64,000 nt of DNA, from NCBI GenBank assembly GCA_903813345.2, contig CAIIXF020000008.1, positions 10,133,278 through 10,197,277 on the forward strand, read 5' to 3'. The notes under the pieces are model-generated. The model saw only the letters and a program-made list of their open reading frames with translations. It was not told the DNA's origin and ran no database searches. The stretch is from Owenia fusiformis. Taxonomy: Eukaryota > Annelida > Polychaeta > Sabellida > Oweniidae. Positions 1-12,214 of this stretch are shown here, one piece after another (the stretch's first letter is position 1; every line of letters begins with the position of its first letter). Both the position numbers and the translations under genes were made by a program.

Positions 1-372
1 TATATCACTGCCGAGCTACAGTTTCATATAAGATAACATTTTACCAGACCTTTTAGCTATGCCTGTGAGAGGATGAAAGAAGATGAGAAGGGGTTTTAGC
101 TATCATGATAAACATTTATAGATACATTTTACATGTATACCCTCTCAAAAAAGTTGAACAGCCTGATTCTCCATAAAATAGCATGTTAAAGGCTGTATAC
201 CCATATATCTGAATTCCAAATTTTTCGTCATTTACATTAGGTTGGAAAATATGACTTTGATGCGTCTTTGTCAAACATAAACAAGAGGGGACACTCAGTT
301 GCAAAACTTTTGGAAGGAGTGTAATTATTTTTTTCCATCATATGCTCTCTCTGTCTCTTTCTGGAATCATTG

Positions 373-797
373 CACTTTAGGGGAGGCATCAAAAGATCAA
401 TGTCTGATAGAAAACTAAATAAATCTAGTTTGGGGGGGAGGGGGTCAAAGCTATTTCAGTTTGCTATCCGACAAATTTCAACATTTAATTTTTTTTCAAT
501 TTCGACCCAAAATGCCTTGGAATGGTTTAAAAATAAAGACTTTACCAGATGCCCTCTTCGCCAAGATGCATGCAACATGGAATATTATGCCTATTGTTAT
601 TGGCACATGTTTTAAGAATCATAATAAGTTATAGTACTGCCCCATGAAAATCCAAATTGAGTCGCTAAAACATGTGAAAAGTCCGCGATCAACTTTCATT
701 GTATTTAGTTTTGAGGGGGAGGGGGGGGGGTCTAACTCAAAACTAGATTTATTTAGTTTCCTATCAGACATTGAACTTTTGATGCCTCCCCTTACAG
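373..797. repeat. TIR/foldback element
   Basis: The segment at 373-440 (starting near GGGGAGGCATCAAAAG) recurs as its reverse complement at about 722-797, giving inverted ends of about 65-70 bp around roughly 280 bp of AT-rich sequence. Both arms carry a G-rich stretch on the inner side. I see no coding potential and no clear target-site duplication, so the class is unknown. A non-autonomous DNA element is the simplest reading. Confidence 0.6.
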
Positions 798-1779
798 TCA
801 AAGTACTTGTTAATTGAATTTGTCAACTTTTGATATAAAGGATGCAGATAGTCTGATTACAATGGCTGAATCCGATAAGAAGGATTTTCTTGTCAAGTAT
901 GTTAAAGTCTTTTATAAAGATACTTTTCAATTTTCATTTACAGTAGAAAAATTTCAGTCAAGCATGCAATTTTCATTAATTCGTATTTTTCTTTGTAGTT
1001 CTTGCCATTAAATGGATTCTTTTGTCTATTTATAATTTGAAAATTTGATGTTTGTAAAATTCATGGATTCAGAGCAATCAACAAACAGGAATTTTTACAT
1101 TCAAGCGCAATCAAAATGTTTTACAGTATTTCAGTTATCCCTAAGAAGTAATACCTTTAATTGCATTCAATTGAATTAACCTCCGACAGTGCACTGAACT
1201 CTAATTATAAGAGGACATTGTAACATTAAGGTACCAAACTGCCTGACTCTGCATATTGATTGGAGATTTGTTAATTAATCAACTTGAGTCACTTCTTTTG
1301 AATGAGGCTTTGTTTGTCTTTGAGAACAAGCTGTAAAATCAGTGAAAATGATGTTCTTAGCGAGAGAGCTTTTATGTAACATAGATAGGGTTTGTTACGT
1401 TAAAAGAATTTGTAAAATGGCTGTTCAGGAATTTGCTACTTTGTTATACAGTCCTTGATGAGAGTAATAGATCCGATCTGTGATTGTGATTTTGTAGGAC
1501 TTGAGTGCTTTTTCTGATGCATTGGGATACCTTGAATGATAATCAAGTTGACCTTGGTTGACAAATAACTTTATTAACTTCTTTGCTGTCTTGGAGCATG
1601 TACGCAGGATGTCTCCAGAGTACATCCTACAGAACCCGGAAAGAGGTCAGAATTAAATTCAAGAGCTAAAATGGTGAATTTCCTTGTTTTATTAATAGTG
1701 GTGCTAAGTACTTGTGACATTGAGTATTAAACAAATACTGGATGACTATGAGGTGGATATGCCAGAATGCCTATCCAAG

Positions 1780-1832
1780 GAAAAAAATACTAGGCGAGGC
1801 GAAGCCGTCGAGCCGAGCCTAGTATTTTTTTC
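1780..1832. repeat. Short perfect hairpin
   Basis: A 16-bp perfect stem (1780-1795 with 1817-1832; arm AAAAAAATACTAGGC on one side, complement on the other) encloses a 21-nt GC-rich loop. The GC-rich loop stands out from its AT-rich surroundings. It could be a very small MITE or a palindromic repeat unit. No transcription signals are evident. Confidence 0.65.
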
Positions 1833-4571
1833 GAACCATTTTTTTAACCTTTTTGAATTGTATTTGTGAAATGAGGAAATGCAGTTTATGCAATAAAGGA
1901 TTGAGATGCATTTTGAAATGATATGTCTATTAACGATAGAGAGATTGTTGGACGTATTCTTGACTTTTCCATGATCCTCATTTGATACATCATGCCTCAG
2001 TGCAATTAATTCTTCCGCCACAGTCAGTTGCCTTGAAGTGATTGGCTCAACCCCTCTACATATTTCATGGTTCCGAGGATGTGTTTTCACGCCTGAGTGC
2101 ACGCAGCCTTGTCATCATGATAACACATCCCCTTGCGTTAATGTGAATAGAATAATAACCATGGAATTGTCATAAAAATATGCAACAGAGTGAATTGTGT
2201 TAATTAGAGGTATTGAAATAGCCAGCAGACGTAGACGCAGCCGGAATTACTTTGATCACTTTCCGGCATGTTTAATTATCATCCCTTTATAAACCTACAA
2301 CGTGAAATCTTTGAATGCCAATTCGTAGAATGCTTCTGTGGTAATGCTTTCTCTATTTTTCACCTCATCTGCAATTTGATTACATGTCTGAATTTCTTGC
2401 GTTTTGTACAATTTAGGGTAGAAACTATGTTTTCCTATCACACTCATTGCAAACTCTTTTGTTTTTTCAGCATATTTATGTTTTAAAATGTGATAATGCT
2501 CTACATATAGTATTTTATACTTGCATGTTGTGATAGGGGCCTTTTCTCCCACAGGAATCATTTGTATTGGTATGTTGTTTTTGCCTGCCTCTTAGAGGCT
2601 ATCGATGTTGGATCGCAATTTTATTGTATTTCCATGGTGATTTATCTACATTGATATTAAGCTCTGGGAGTTCTACATTATACTCGGTGGTAATGTAGAG
2701 TTTGCTGTTCCGTATTGCATTTATTACTTCTTTACGTCGATATGTCTTCACCAATAACCATTCTTATTGCAAATCATTAACCCCTGGACAAAGGTGAATA
2801 AATATATGGATGTGTTTTGTAATTTGGACACGTCTGTTATGTGTTTTCAAATGAAGGGGAATCTTTATGCACTCTGGAATCAAATCTTTCAAGTGAATAA
2901 CATGCGAAAGACACTTCAAATTCAGACTTGGGAGTTAATATCTGAAGCATTTTTCATCATTTCTGCTTCATTTCTCAGTTGATCAATCTTCGTGTTTAAG
3001 TTTGTCATTTAAATCATGACAGGGCCGGATGGCAGGGGTTCGAAAAGTTTATATGTTAACTTGATAATGACATTAATGTTGCTAAGTATTTGCTGGTACC
3101 TATTAACAGTGTCTAAATTTTGATCGCCTCAATTAATAATTATTGATCCTCTTTAAAATGTTCACTCTTATTAAAATCCATTTATTATATGTTGTATACT
3201 ATGATGGGGAGTAGGTACATGTATATTTGGGTCATCATGGTTTGGGTACAGAAACTTGACAGAAACATCTTTAGCCAATCGTGTCACTCGTAATGACCAT
3301 GTCGGCATCATTCCATGTACTATTCAGCCTTTACATAGCAACTAATGCTATTACTTAGAGCCAATTGTATCCACATATCTGCATATCCCTTCTTCATACA
3401 AGGTTTGCATATTCTTTAGTTCCAGCAAAGTCATTGTGATCTAATAAATCCCATGAGAGAAACCAAACATATTACGAGCTGTTCATTTTTTTACTGATTT
3501 GTACTTGTTAGTAAGTTAGTAGATCACAACACGATATTTCAGGAAACTGTTCAATAATGCTACACCTAAATTAAATTTCCCATGATACTTTGATACAGAA
3601 ATACCAATGTCGTGGACTTGATCGAAAAAATGACTTTGGACAAAATTGTTTGAGATAAATTAGTTTATGAGCAATATCAATTAACAGTATTCTATAAGTA
3701 ATCATTCATATTTTATTTCCTAGGATAATATGTACTCTTTTGATTGATTTTCTGATTATATAAAATGAAAAGAGAATACTTGATTGGAAAATGAAAAGTT
3801 TTGTTTAGTATTTTCCTGTTGATAGGTGATTATCTATCATTCAAACATGACCATGCACCATGAATGAGAAAGTTTATGATCAATTGCGGAAAAAAAATTG
3901 GGCCCCAAATTTTGAAAATCTAAGGCCCATTTTTTCTAAAAATTTGACCTGAAATGGCTCAAAAAGGCCCATTTTTGAGGGCCCTGAAAGATTTTCTACC
4001 ACCCATGGCATATATTGGGTCATTATTCTGCGCTTGTTGCTTGTTTAGAAATTCAACATGAAAAGCCCATCTTTGTACAAAAAGGTTGAATTTGACATCT
4101 CTTTAGACTAGACCATAATCATGTGGTCTTTGCCTGCAAAGAAAATGACTCAAAGGTTGATAATGGCATATACCAGCATATGGTGAATCGGGGCACAGAG
4201 CTCGACCTTTCATACCTACCATTCCTCTCTCAAGTAAAAACAAGTTTCAAGGCCAGTCTAATATGAAGGTACTAAAATTTGTAGAATTGCCAAAAATAGT
4301 TTTGTCACTAATTTTTGAGCCTATAAACAAGTGCCTTGGAGTAAAATTTAAGATGTTAGTACTTATTGTCTATTATTGGACTTTGGACTTGTGATTGTTT
4401 ATCAGTAACATTATTTTTATCAATAACATTATTTTTAAACATCAATATTTTTTGCAAGTGTGACATTGAACTTCTTCATCTGATAAAAATGATCATAACA
4501 AGTATGGGAATCCTAATGATTGACACATGGGTGAATATCCTAATTGTTGATTGTTCTAATGATATAAATAT

Positions 4572-4830
4572 TTTGCAGAAATGTACTTAATAATCAATGA
4601 GCTACACGTGTAGTACTTATATGACATATGGGCTTTGTCTCTCTCGACCAATGAAAACTGTTCATTAGAATGACTTCCTGTCTTAGGTCAACCTATACGC
4701 TTATGATATTTCACAAATTTGCAGAAATGTACTTTATTCAATGAGCATAAGGGCATTGTCTCTCTCGACCAATGAAAACTGTTTGTTAGACTTGTTTTCC
4801 TACCACTTCTATGATACTTCACAAATATAT
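4572..4830. repeat. Two-copy tandem duplication, period about 146 bp
   Basis: The motif GCAGAAATGTACTT and the following CTCTCTCGACCAATGAAAACTG occur at about 4576 and 4650, then again at about 4721 and 4765. Each copy ends with a TATGAT(A)TTCACAAA-like string. The copies have diverged by substitutions and a deletion. It is a local duplication with no coding content. Confidence 0.7.
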
Positions 4831-5154
4831 ATTTTTAGGGTTGAGAGAGGCTGACAAAATTCCAAGCAACTATATTTGCACATTCTACATAGATGTACAT
4901 GTATTAAGATGATGATGATGTTACACAATAATTTTCTACGTATTTTTATGTGATGGGACTCGATTTTAGCAGTGCAGATATAGGAAATCTTGTTTTCCCT
5001 CATTGAATGGACTTCATCTTTCTTATGATGATTATATACATTAGTATGATTGCATTCCCTAAAACCAGCTCCTCTGAATGATATCACAAGCAATTCTATT
5101 GAAAAGTGTACACAGATTTAATTATTATGATGCATCACGTCATTGTTTTTATTA

Positions 5155-5260
5155 TGGTGACATATTGTTATTGTCTCGGACAACTTTTTTTCCCGACTGT
5201 GTTCGGTATTTGGTGTCTGTAACAAATAGCAGGTGGTGACATTTTGCATGTTGATGCCTT
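5155..5260 (+). repeat. Dispersed 'GGTGGTGACATTTTGCATG' family, copy 1
   Basis: The copy runs from a GTGACATATTGTTAT-like 5' end to GGTGGTGACATTTTGCATG and a TGATGCCTTG tail. Related copies lie at 10621-10753, 31068-31149, 41171-41303, 58168-58307 and, inverted, 28595-28700. Partial pieces are near 56455 and 6475. It is a short non-coding interspersed family of about 110-140 bp. Both ends carry a similar GTGACAT(A/T)TTG string. The mechanism of spread is unknown. Confidence 0.6.
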
Positions 5261-5545
5261 GTATATTATAGTTGCTGTTCTGGCAATTTTATCTTTTGGT
5301 ACCCTGACATAATCTGCCTGTATACTATTCATGGTATCTTGCCACCCAACTTATCAGAGTGCACCAACATCTTTGAGAAATGACAAACTTTGAATGGCTC
5401 AGTGAGTTAAGAGGTTTATGCCTGAGTTTTATGAGTTTATTTTGATCAATTTATTCCTGCTTAATGTGGGCATATTTGGTAATTTATTAAAAAGTTTGGC
5501 CTACGTGCAAAGTGTGTCTCAAATGTACTTTATGTTTGTGAATAA

Positions 5546-6218
5546 TGGCCTAGTCACATAGCCCGGCCGATGTCCGGCATCGGTAGAGCTCGGTGGATTT
5601 TTTTGGTGCCACCGAGCTCTCCTCATCGGAAGCAGAGCTCGGTGACGTGAACGGACTCCGTCCGGACATCTTCAGGCGACCGACCGAACACCAGCCGGTG
5701 ACCGTACGGAGTCTGTCTCAAAATGGTAGTTTTTTTCTGCCGATGTGGCAGCAACTACCGGCCGGAGGTCGGCCGGACATCGGAAAGAATACGGCCGGTA
5801 CCCGAGCAGGTAACAGGACACCGTGCGATCGCCGGCCGGGTTGTTAACGGGCTTTGAACAGTGACCGGCCGATGCTCTGTCCCACATCGGCCGGAGCTCG
5901 GTCGGAGCTCGGCCGCTGTCCGTTAAAAAACGTCGTCCTCTGGTTGTCTCAGATGCACGGGACACCGGCCGATACTCGGCCGTGCACTGACCGACGTGTT
6001 TTCCGATGTGGTTACGATGGGGCTGCGATGACATGATGAGGGAGCTCGGTGAGAGCCCGGTGAAATTTAACTCCGAAGTTAAAATTTCACCGAGCTACCA
6101 CCGATGCGGTTTTAAGCAACAAACGCCACGGATGTCCGGCCGGTGTTCGGCCGAGTTCGGTGAAAATTGCATCGCTGGCTCATCGTAACCTCATCGGCCG
6201 GGCTATGTGACTAGGCCA
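5546..6218. mobile_element. GC-rich Harbinger-like MITE, copy 1 (TAA TSD)
   Basis: This 673-bp element is flanked by TAA at 5543-5545 and 6219-6221. Its ends are inverted copies of TGGCCTAGTCACATAGCCCG. The GC content is strikingly higher than the flanks, with many CCGG/GGCC strings and internal inverted motifs such as GTGAAATTTAAC/GTTAAAATTTCAC. A 3-bp TWA duplication with TIRs is typical of PIF/Harbinger, so I infer a non-autonomous member. Open frames on both strands inside it overlap each other and resemble no protein. The second copy is at 50558-51226. Confidence 0.85.
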
Positions 6219-6221
6219 TAA

Positions 6222-9042
6222 GTGACTCATTAAGATGGATTGAGGAAGTAGTTTGGCAAATTAAAACTTACAAGGTTTCTAACACTCTTACTATGTGATA
6301 ACTCAGTAATGGTTGGATTGAATTGAAAATCAAGATTTTAGGCAATATTGTTTACTATGGCAACATATTAATATTGGTTACCATAGCAACAAATTGATAT
6401 TGGCTACCATGACAACAACTTAGGGACTTATATTTAGATAAGTTCATTTTCTAATACTGAATTAACCTGATTTTGACATTTTGTCATGTTAATGCCTTGC
6501 CTTATATTAGGCAAAAATTCCACCATCAAGTCATTTCACATCAATATATGGTGGGGTGGACCAAGGCCATGTGAAGTGCCTTGGAGAGTTACTCTAATTG
6601 AATCCTATTCCTTGGCTATAATTAATCATACTTAATGTACATGTCTACCTTATATTTTATTTTTGTAAACACTTATTTGTTGAGCTTGGTGAAAAACATA
6701 TCATTAGTCTCTTTATGGAGGTGAGGTGTTTAGAGAATGGGGGAAGGGCCTCATGGGCTGAGACAATCCTACAAATACAGATTTTCTTCCTACAGTACAT
6801 TAACTTCAAATTCTCTCTTTGTGAAATTCAAGTTCATATATTTCTTTTAACAATGTCGGTAATTGGCCCCAAGGGTTTTTATGGATTAAACAGGCCATGA
6901 CTGAGATTGAAATTGGGTTTTATCCTTGGACAATTTGCTCTATCATTCAATATTCTTTATCTCCCAGTGAATAACCTATATATTTATAAAGATATTGTCA
7001 TTATCACAAGGGAAATAGTATACAAACAGTAATATTATTTTTGTGTGCTACAAAATTAACATTGTTCTTTGGTAGTTCACATCAACATAAAGGAATCATT
7101 ATTCTATAGATTTGAGATATTTAATAATATATCATGTTCCCCTAATCTAAATACAATGACATTCCTTAATAGACGTTGCAACTGATATGATGCTGAAGGG
7201 ATATTATGATTGAAGTTGATTCATGAAGTATTGTATACCTAGCCATTGATAATCCAACATTTGTGGCAAAATAATCTAACTAAGTTAAACCAAGACAATA
7301 AAATGCACATTACATCAGAGAACATTTGATACTCTTGTAATTCATTATATCTTGTCGTAAGGCATTGTTTTGTTTGATTTTCTAGGGTCTTTTACCTGAT
7401 AAAGAGTCGTTATTTTATAGCGAATGTTAAATTGCTTTTGCAATAATGCTAAACCTTATTATGAAGTGTCAATATTGCGGTTCATGTCATTTGGCGATAA
7501 ATCAACCGATTCATTCATCGTTCGATGATCTTGAGATGTTTAGGCTTTCTTTTCTATCAATTTTTCAATAATACTTAGTTTGTATTATTTATATTATTAT
7601 AAATTTTGTTGTTAAAGTAATATTCTCATTTATCAAAGCATCTTATTCATTGATATTGTGCTTATTAATCTCTTCATCAGGGCTGTGGTAATCATCAGTA
7701 TCATCATTTTCATCACCATCATTTCATATATCTTCAAGATCAACAAGAAACATATTTCGTTTCGCTATTTCCTTAATTTGTAAGAAAACAAATGTTGTTC
7801 AATTCTTTCTGTTTTATGTCTCCATTTACTATTGCCAATCCCTTAGTAGGGTAGAATTGACATTATTGTTTGGAAACTACAATTTACACACAATTCTCTT
7901 TACTTATTTAGCGACTCTAATGGTACTGCGCATTGAGATGTGAATAATCAACAATAGTCTTGGATAGCTGCTTGATAATAGTAACCATTACATTATAATC
8001 TGCAGCTCAAATGTTGACATCTCATTTCTATGATAACCATTTTATTATTCTCTTATAGTGAGATTTTATCAGTTTGATTGCCACAGAAGGAAATTGAATT
8101 GATTGTGGTTTTAATGCTATATAATAACTGATTCTGCAGACCAGTGTGTGGTAAAACAGCTCATTATCAAAGAAGTGTTTTGCGGCTTTCTCCCGTGTTT
8201 TAGTTTCTGTGTGAAATGTAAGGTAAGACTTGTGGTTAAGGATATGGATTTCAGCCTTTCCAGCATGGATTGTTAGTACTGGTGAAGCAACACTGATTCA
8301 AATCTGATCTTCAGTCCTCAGTTATTCATTTGGGTTAACTCTTTTTTGTGAAACTAAATAAGCACCCTTATATAAGTCCAAGGGCAATTTACTTTCTTAT
8401 TAGGAAGAAGTGAACCCTGCTTGTGAAAAATGACTTGCAACACATGTTCACAAAAGGTGAGCCAAGTATGGCACTAGTGAGGCTATTAACTATAAGGGTG
8501 TGCAACCATTTTTTATGGACCTTTTTCATAGAATTCACACACAAAAGAATTATTAATGGCAGGCATAATGAAAAAAGACAAGGCAGCGGAAACATAATTA
8601 GCGTGCCATTAGCAAAATCTTGACATTATGGACATATGAACTCTCGCAAATGAAGGTGCAACTAAAAGCAATTATGAGTACCCCGATGGGGCTTTTAGAT
8701 AAACTGGTCATGTCTCTTTAATCTACCTTAATAGCAATAAAGCAGGATATTTTAGACAAAATTTACACAAATGACTAATAGACTTTGTAAATGGTCAGAG
8801 CAGCAATAGGAGATTGCTTCATTGTACTATTGTAATCCTGTGAAATTGTTTCATTTTGTTATTGACACAGTAAATTGAAAGTTTGCACAATCTTCATCTA
8901 CCTTGGGTATGGGTGTACAGAGTCAGGTTATCTTGCCAGGCTCTTCCACATGAGGTTCACTTTTGAGTGTAAGCAAACTATATCAATCATTTTATCGCCA
9001 TGGTCATCTTGTTCTCAGTATTAAATGTTATAATTTCATCTG
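6222..9042. other. Non-coding AT-rich stretch
   Basis: I see no supported exon, RNA gene or long repeat. There are only short chance open frames and a fragment near 6475-6500 resembling the tail of the dispersed GTGACATTTTG family. It is interpreted as intron or intergenic sequence. Confidence 0.5.
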
Positions 9043-9380
9043 CCTTATCAGTAATTGCAATGTTATCACCTTGTTTATCAGTAATGATGGTGATGTTATC
9101 AACTGGTATATCAGGAGTGATTGCAATGTTATCATCTGGTTTATCAGTTATCATTGCAATATTGTCACTTGACTTATCAATAATGATGGTGATGTTATCA
9201 CTTGTTTTATCAGTAATGATTGCAGTGTTATTCCCAGGTATATCAGTAACAGTTGGAATGTTATCATTTGGTTTATTATCAGTAACGATTGTAATTTTAT
9301 CATATGGTTTATCAGTAATGATAGCAATGCTATCACCGAGTTTATCAGTAATGATTGCAGTGTTATCCCCTGGTTTATCT
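9043..9380. repeat. 33-bp minisatellite, about 10 units
   Basis: About ten degenerate units are built on TTATCAGTAATGATTGCA followed by TGTTATCACCTGG. Most are 33 bp; one is 30 and one is 36, so every change is a multiple of three. As a result at least two + frames and two - frames stay open for most of the array. The minus-strand reading gives an 11-residue repeat of DKPGDNIAIIT type. No start context, splice border or flanking domain supports expression, so I call it a minisatellite rather than a gene. Confidence 0.85.
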
Positions 9381-12112
9381 AAGCACCTATACATCTTTGT
9401 ACTTCTGTAGTTTAATTAATATATCTGTACCAAGTTAGTTCACACATATCATTGACTAATATAATCATTGGTATTTTACTCAAATGTCTTTTGGGAAATA
9501 TAAGTATGAGAATCTTTTTGATAAATATTCTTAAGGGAAAGAGAAGATATTAGAGCTATCCATCATTTCAGATTGGAAAATAACCAATAAATTGTCATTG
9601 CTCATAGCGTCAACTTTCAGTTATGATAAATCCTTTTACTGTACTAAATCTGACCCAGTTTGGACTGGCACAATTTTTTATGTTTACATTTTGAATCAAA
9701 TGGAGAAAGTGCATTTTCTTTTAGCAAATGTTTATTCTAAAGAGGGTTTCTCATTAAAAGTTTTTTATTATTGTGAGTGTACCGCATTAGCATATTTTAA
9801 GTAGATTCTTGTGTATCTATTTTGTTTCATAAGTATTGTTTTTTTGTTATATCTGATTTTGCCAAATGGATATATCAAAATATTTGGTTCTCTTTAATTA
9901 TCAAGATTAACATTTATCCAATGTTTATGCATTGAATTTGTCACAACACGAGTGAAACATTTTTACTCTAATGTCATCATCTAGGAGTTATTCTCTTTGA
10001 ACTTCACATTAGTGATTCCACTGTGATGTTGAGGTATGTATGTATTAGCACTTACAGAATAAGTTGAGTCTGTGCTTTTTATTAATCTAATCACTACTCA
10101 GATGGCATGACAATAGGTTCATAGATATAATTTAATTGATGTCTTATCTGATTAGCATTGCGATTGAATATCGCCAGATATCCCACGACATGTGACCCGG
10201 TTTTGACCAATCATACTGTCGCTAGCTAGATAGTGATATAATAAAAAGAAATATTCTTTGTGCTAAATAAGTGAAAAAGAAATAAGAAAGTACTAAATAA
10301 GTACTGAATCAGCATTTACTATTGTAAAATTGCCATAGTGCCAATTTATTGACAATCAGTGCTAGTTTAGTGCTGACACTCAAAATATTGTCACAGATGC
10401 AGTGATAATATGAGTACTGAATTACCAACAACATTTTAACTTTGGAAGACTTGAATTAAGTATATGACATAGCCCTTATATTATCTAGTATAATTATTAT
10501 CTCTTATAGACATTTTTGAATTGGTAATTCCATTAAATATTCTATGAAAATATGTTTTCATATAAATATGACATTTTGAAACTTAAATTTAGCTGTTTTA
10601 ATATTTATGTCAACAACACAAGTGGTAACATATTGTTATGGTCTCCAACTTTTTTTGTGGACAGCATTTTATGGTTGGTGTTTGGCATTTGGTTGTAGTG
10701 TTCAACATCTAACAAATGGCAAGTGGTGACATTTTGCATGTTATTAATACCTTATTGTTATGTTGGTATAGGTCAGAAGAGTTTGCTCATCTGTCATAGC
10801 ATACTACTGGTTTATAAAAGTGTGTGAATGGTGAATACAATTTGAAAACAACAGTGAACCATATACCTGGTACCTGGTACATTTTCATCTTATTAAGTGG
10901 TACAACAATATTTGAACAGGTGATCATGATTTTTATTTCATTGTTTTATTGTGTAAATCAATGTAAATGTAAATAGAGTCAGAAGCTGGAATGCTCGCCT
11001 ATATGCATTTTTGAACATAAAACCTCAAAAATGAAAACCTAAAAACTGTAAAACATGCCTAATAAAGATACAGTGAAACCTGTGTAATATTGAACACTAT
11101 GGAGCCATAAAAATGTGTTCACTCTAGGTTCAGTTCAGTTCAGTTCAGTGTCTTTATTTCCTCCACATAGGTGAAGATTTAAACATTACATATAATTACA
11201 GACAATTCACATTAACAGATTATTTACATTTGTACATATGGTTACATATAGATTTACATTTAGAGTTTTTACATTTCTGTTTGGAGACATTGTTCATTAG
11301 AGAAAGGTTTTACTGTAATGCATTACATATGCCTGTTTACCTGCAAAATATGATTGCACTATCTCTTATATCTGAAATAGGATATTTGATAAATTCTGAT
11401 ACATATTCGGATTTTTGACAAAAAAGTATATTTTCAAAGCATATGAACTACTATATTCAAAGTCAATATCTGATTATTTGAGAAATGGTGAAATAACACT
11501 CAGAGAACCAAATCTTTAAATGATTTTTATGATTTAATAGCATGTTTTGTGTAATCTCATATTTGATTCATCATGGCATGATAGAATTTACCAGTGCTCT
11601 TTTAATCATTTAAATATCATATCCATGACTTTGCGGAAATGTATCTCAGTTTAATCAAACATCACCAATAGTAATAAAAGACATCATTTATGATGGCATA
11701 TAGCATGCATTCTATGTAAAAATATATGTGTGCAAATAGAAATAATTTATAAAAAGGGACATTATAGTTCATGAATCATAAATTGAAGCTTTTCATTGTA
11801 TGTACCATACTAAGTGAGGAATACTTACTGTACATTGTACTCTATATTATTCATTGCAATAATGTAACGTAACCACAAATTACATGCACAAAATTAATTC
11901 TTTTGCCAAAATAGAATTTTTAGAAATCATAATTCATGTTATACCATTCATATTCATGTTATATCTTAGAAATGACTTCCAGGTAATTCTAAGTAAACTT
12001 TGATATATTTTTAAATACAAGATATTAAGCTGTCAATGTCATCTTCCACATATCCGAAAAATCTAAAGAAAATTTAGCTATGCACACATATATACATTCT
12101 AGTCATTCACAG
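9381..12112. other. Non-coding stretch with dispersed repeats
   Basis: No exon is recognised. It contains a dispersed repeat copy (10621-10753), a fragment of the AAACCTG family (about 11069-11126) and a (TTCAG)n patch near 11129. The rest is AT-rich and featureless to my reading. Confidence 0.45.
10621..10753 (+). repeat. Dispersed 'GGTGGTGACATTTTGCATG' family, copy 2
   Basis: It begins with GTGGTAACATATTGTTATGG and ends with AAGTGGTGACATTTTGCATG plus a TACCTT tail. It is longer than copy 1 because of an internal expansion of TTGGTGTTTGGCATTTGG-type sequence. Confidence 0.6.
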
Positions 12113-12214
12113 GGGATACTCAAAATTGTTGAACACCCTAACTTCAAGGTGGTAGAATTTCTCCTGATGTATCTGAGCCCAGACAACAGCTGCCACGGTG
12201 ATATACTGCTCCAG
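12113..12214 (+). CDS. Candidate coding exon, unidentified protein
   Basis: A 102-nt segment lies between an acceptor-like ATTCACAG and a donor-like CAG|GTACAT. It is open in one frame as 34 whole codons (phase 0 at both ends), beginning GILKIVEHPNFKVVEF and ending SCHGDILLQ. Its base composition is clearly richer in G+C than the flanks, as expected of an exon. I do not recognise the protein. The mix of helix-forming and hydrophobic residues would suit an alpha-helical repeat domain, but that is a guess. If real, it belongs to another gene or an unrecognised one, because it matches no part of ERR. A chance open frame remains possible. Confidence 0.3.

Larger units (their letters stand above)
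798..5154. other. Non-coding AT-rich stretch
   Basis: No exon, RNA gene or recognisable protein domain is visible. Short open frames (for example both strands of 2268-2561) have no domain and no convincing splice borders. Items inside are a short perfect hairpin (1780-1832), a GGCCC-rich patch (about 3898-3985) and a duplicated segment (4572-4830). It is probably intron or 5' flank of the receptor gene. Confidence 0.5.

Noticed and set aside
5593-5847. 84-codon + strand open frame, with an almost identical one at 50605-50859 and long minus-strand frames opposite
   Set aside because: It lies wholly inside a GC-rich MITE, is open on both strands because of high GC and few stops, and has no recognisable domain. 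Similarity between copies reflects recent transposition.
8987-9410. 135-codon frames on both strands
   Set aside because: They are products of a 33-bp tandem repeat whose unit lengths are multiples of three. There is no domain or splice support, so they were kept only as a finding.
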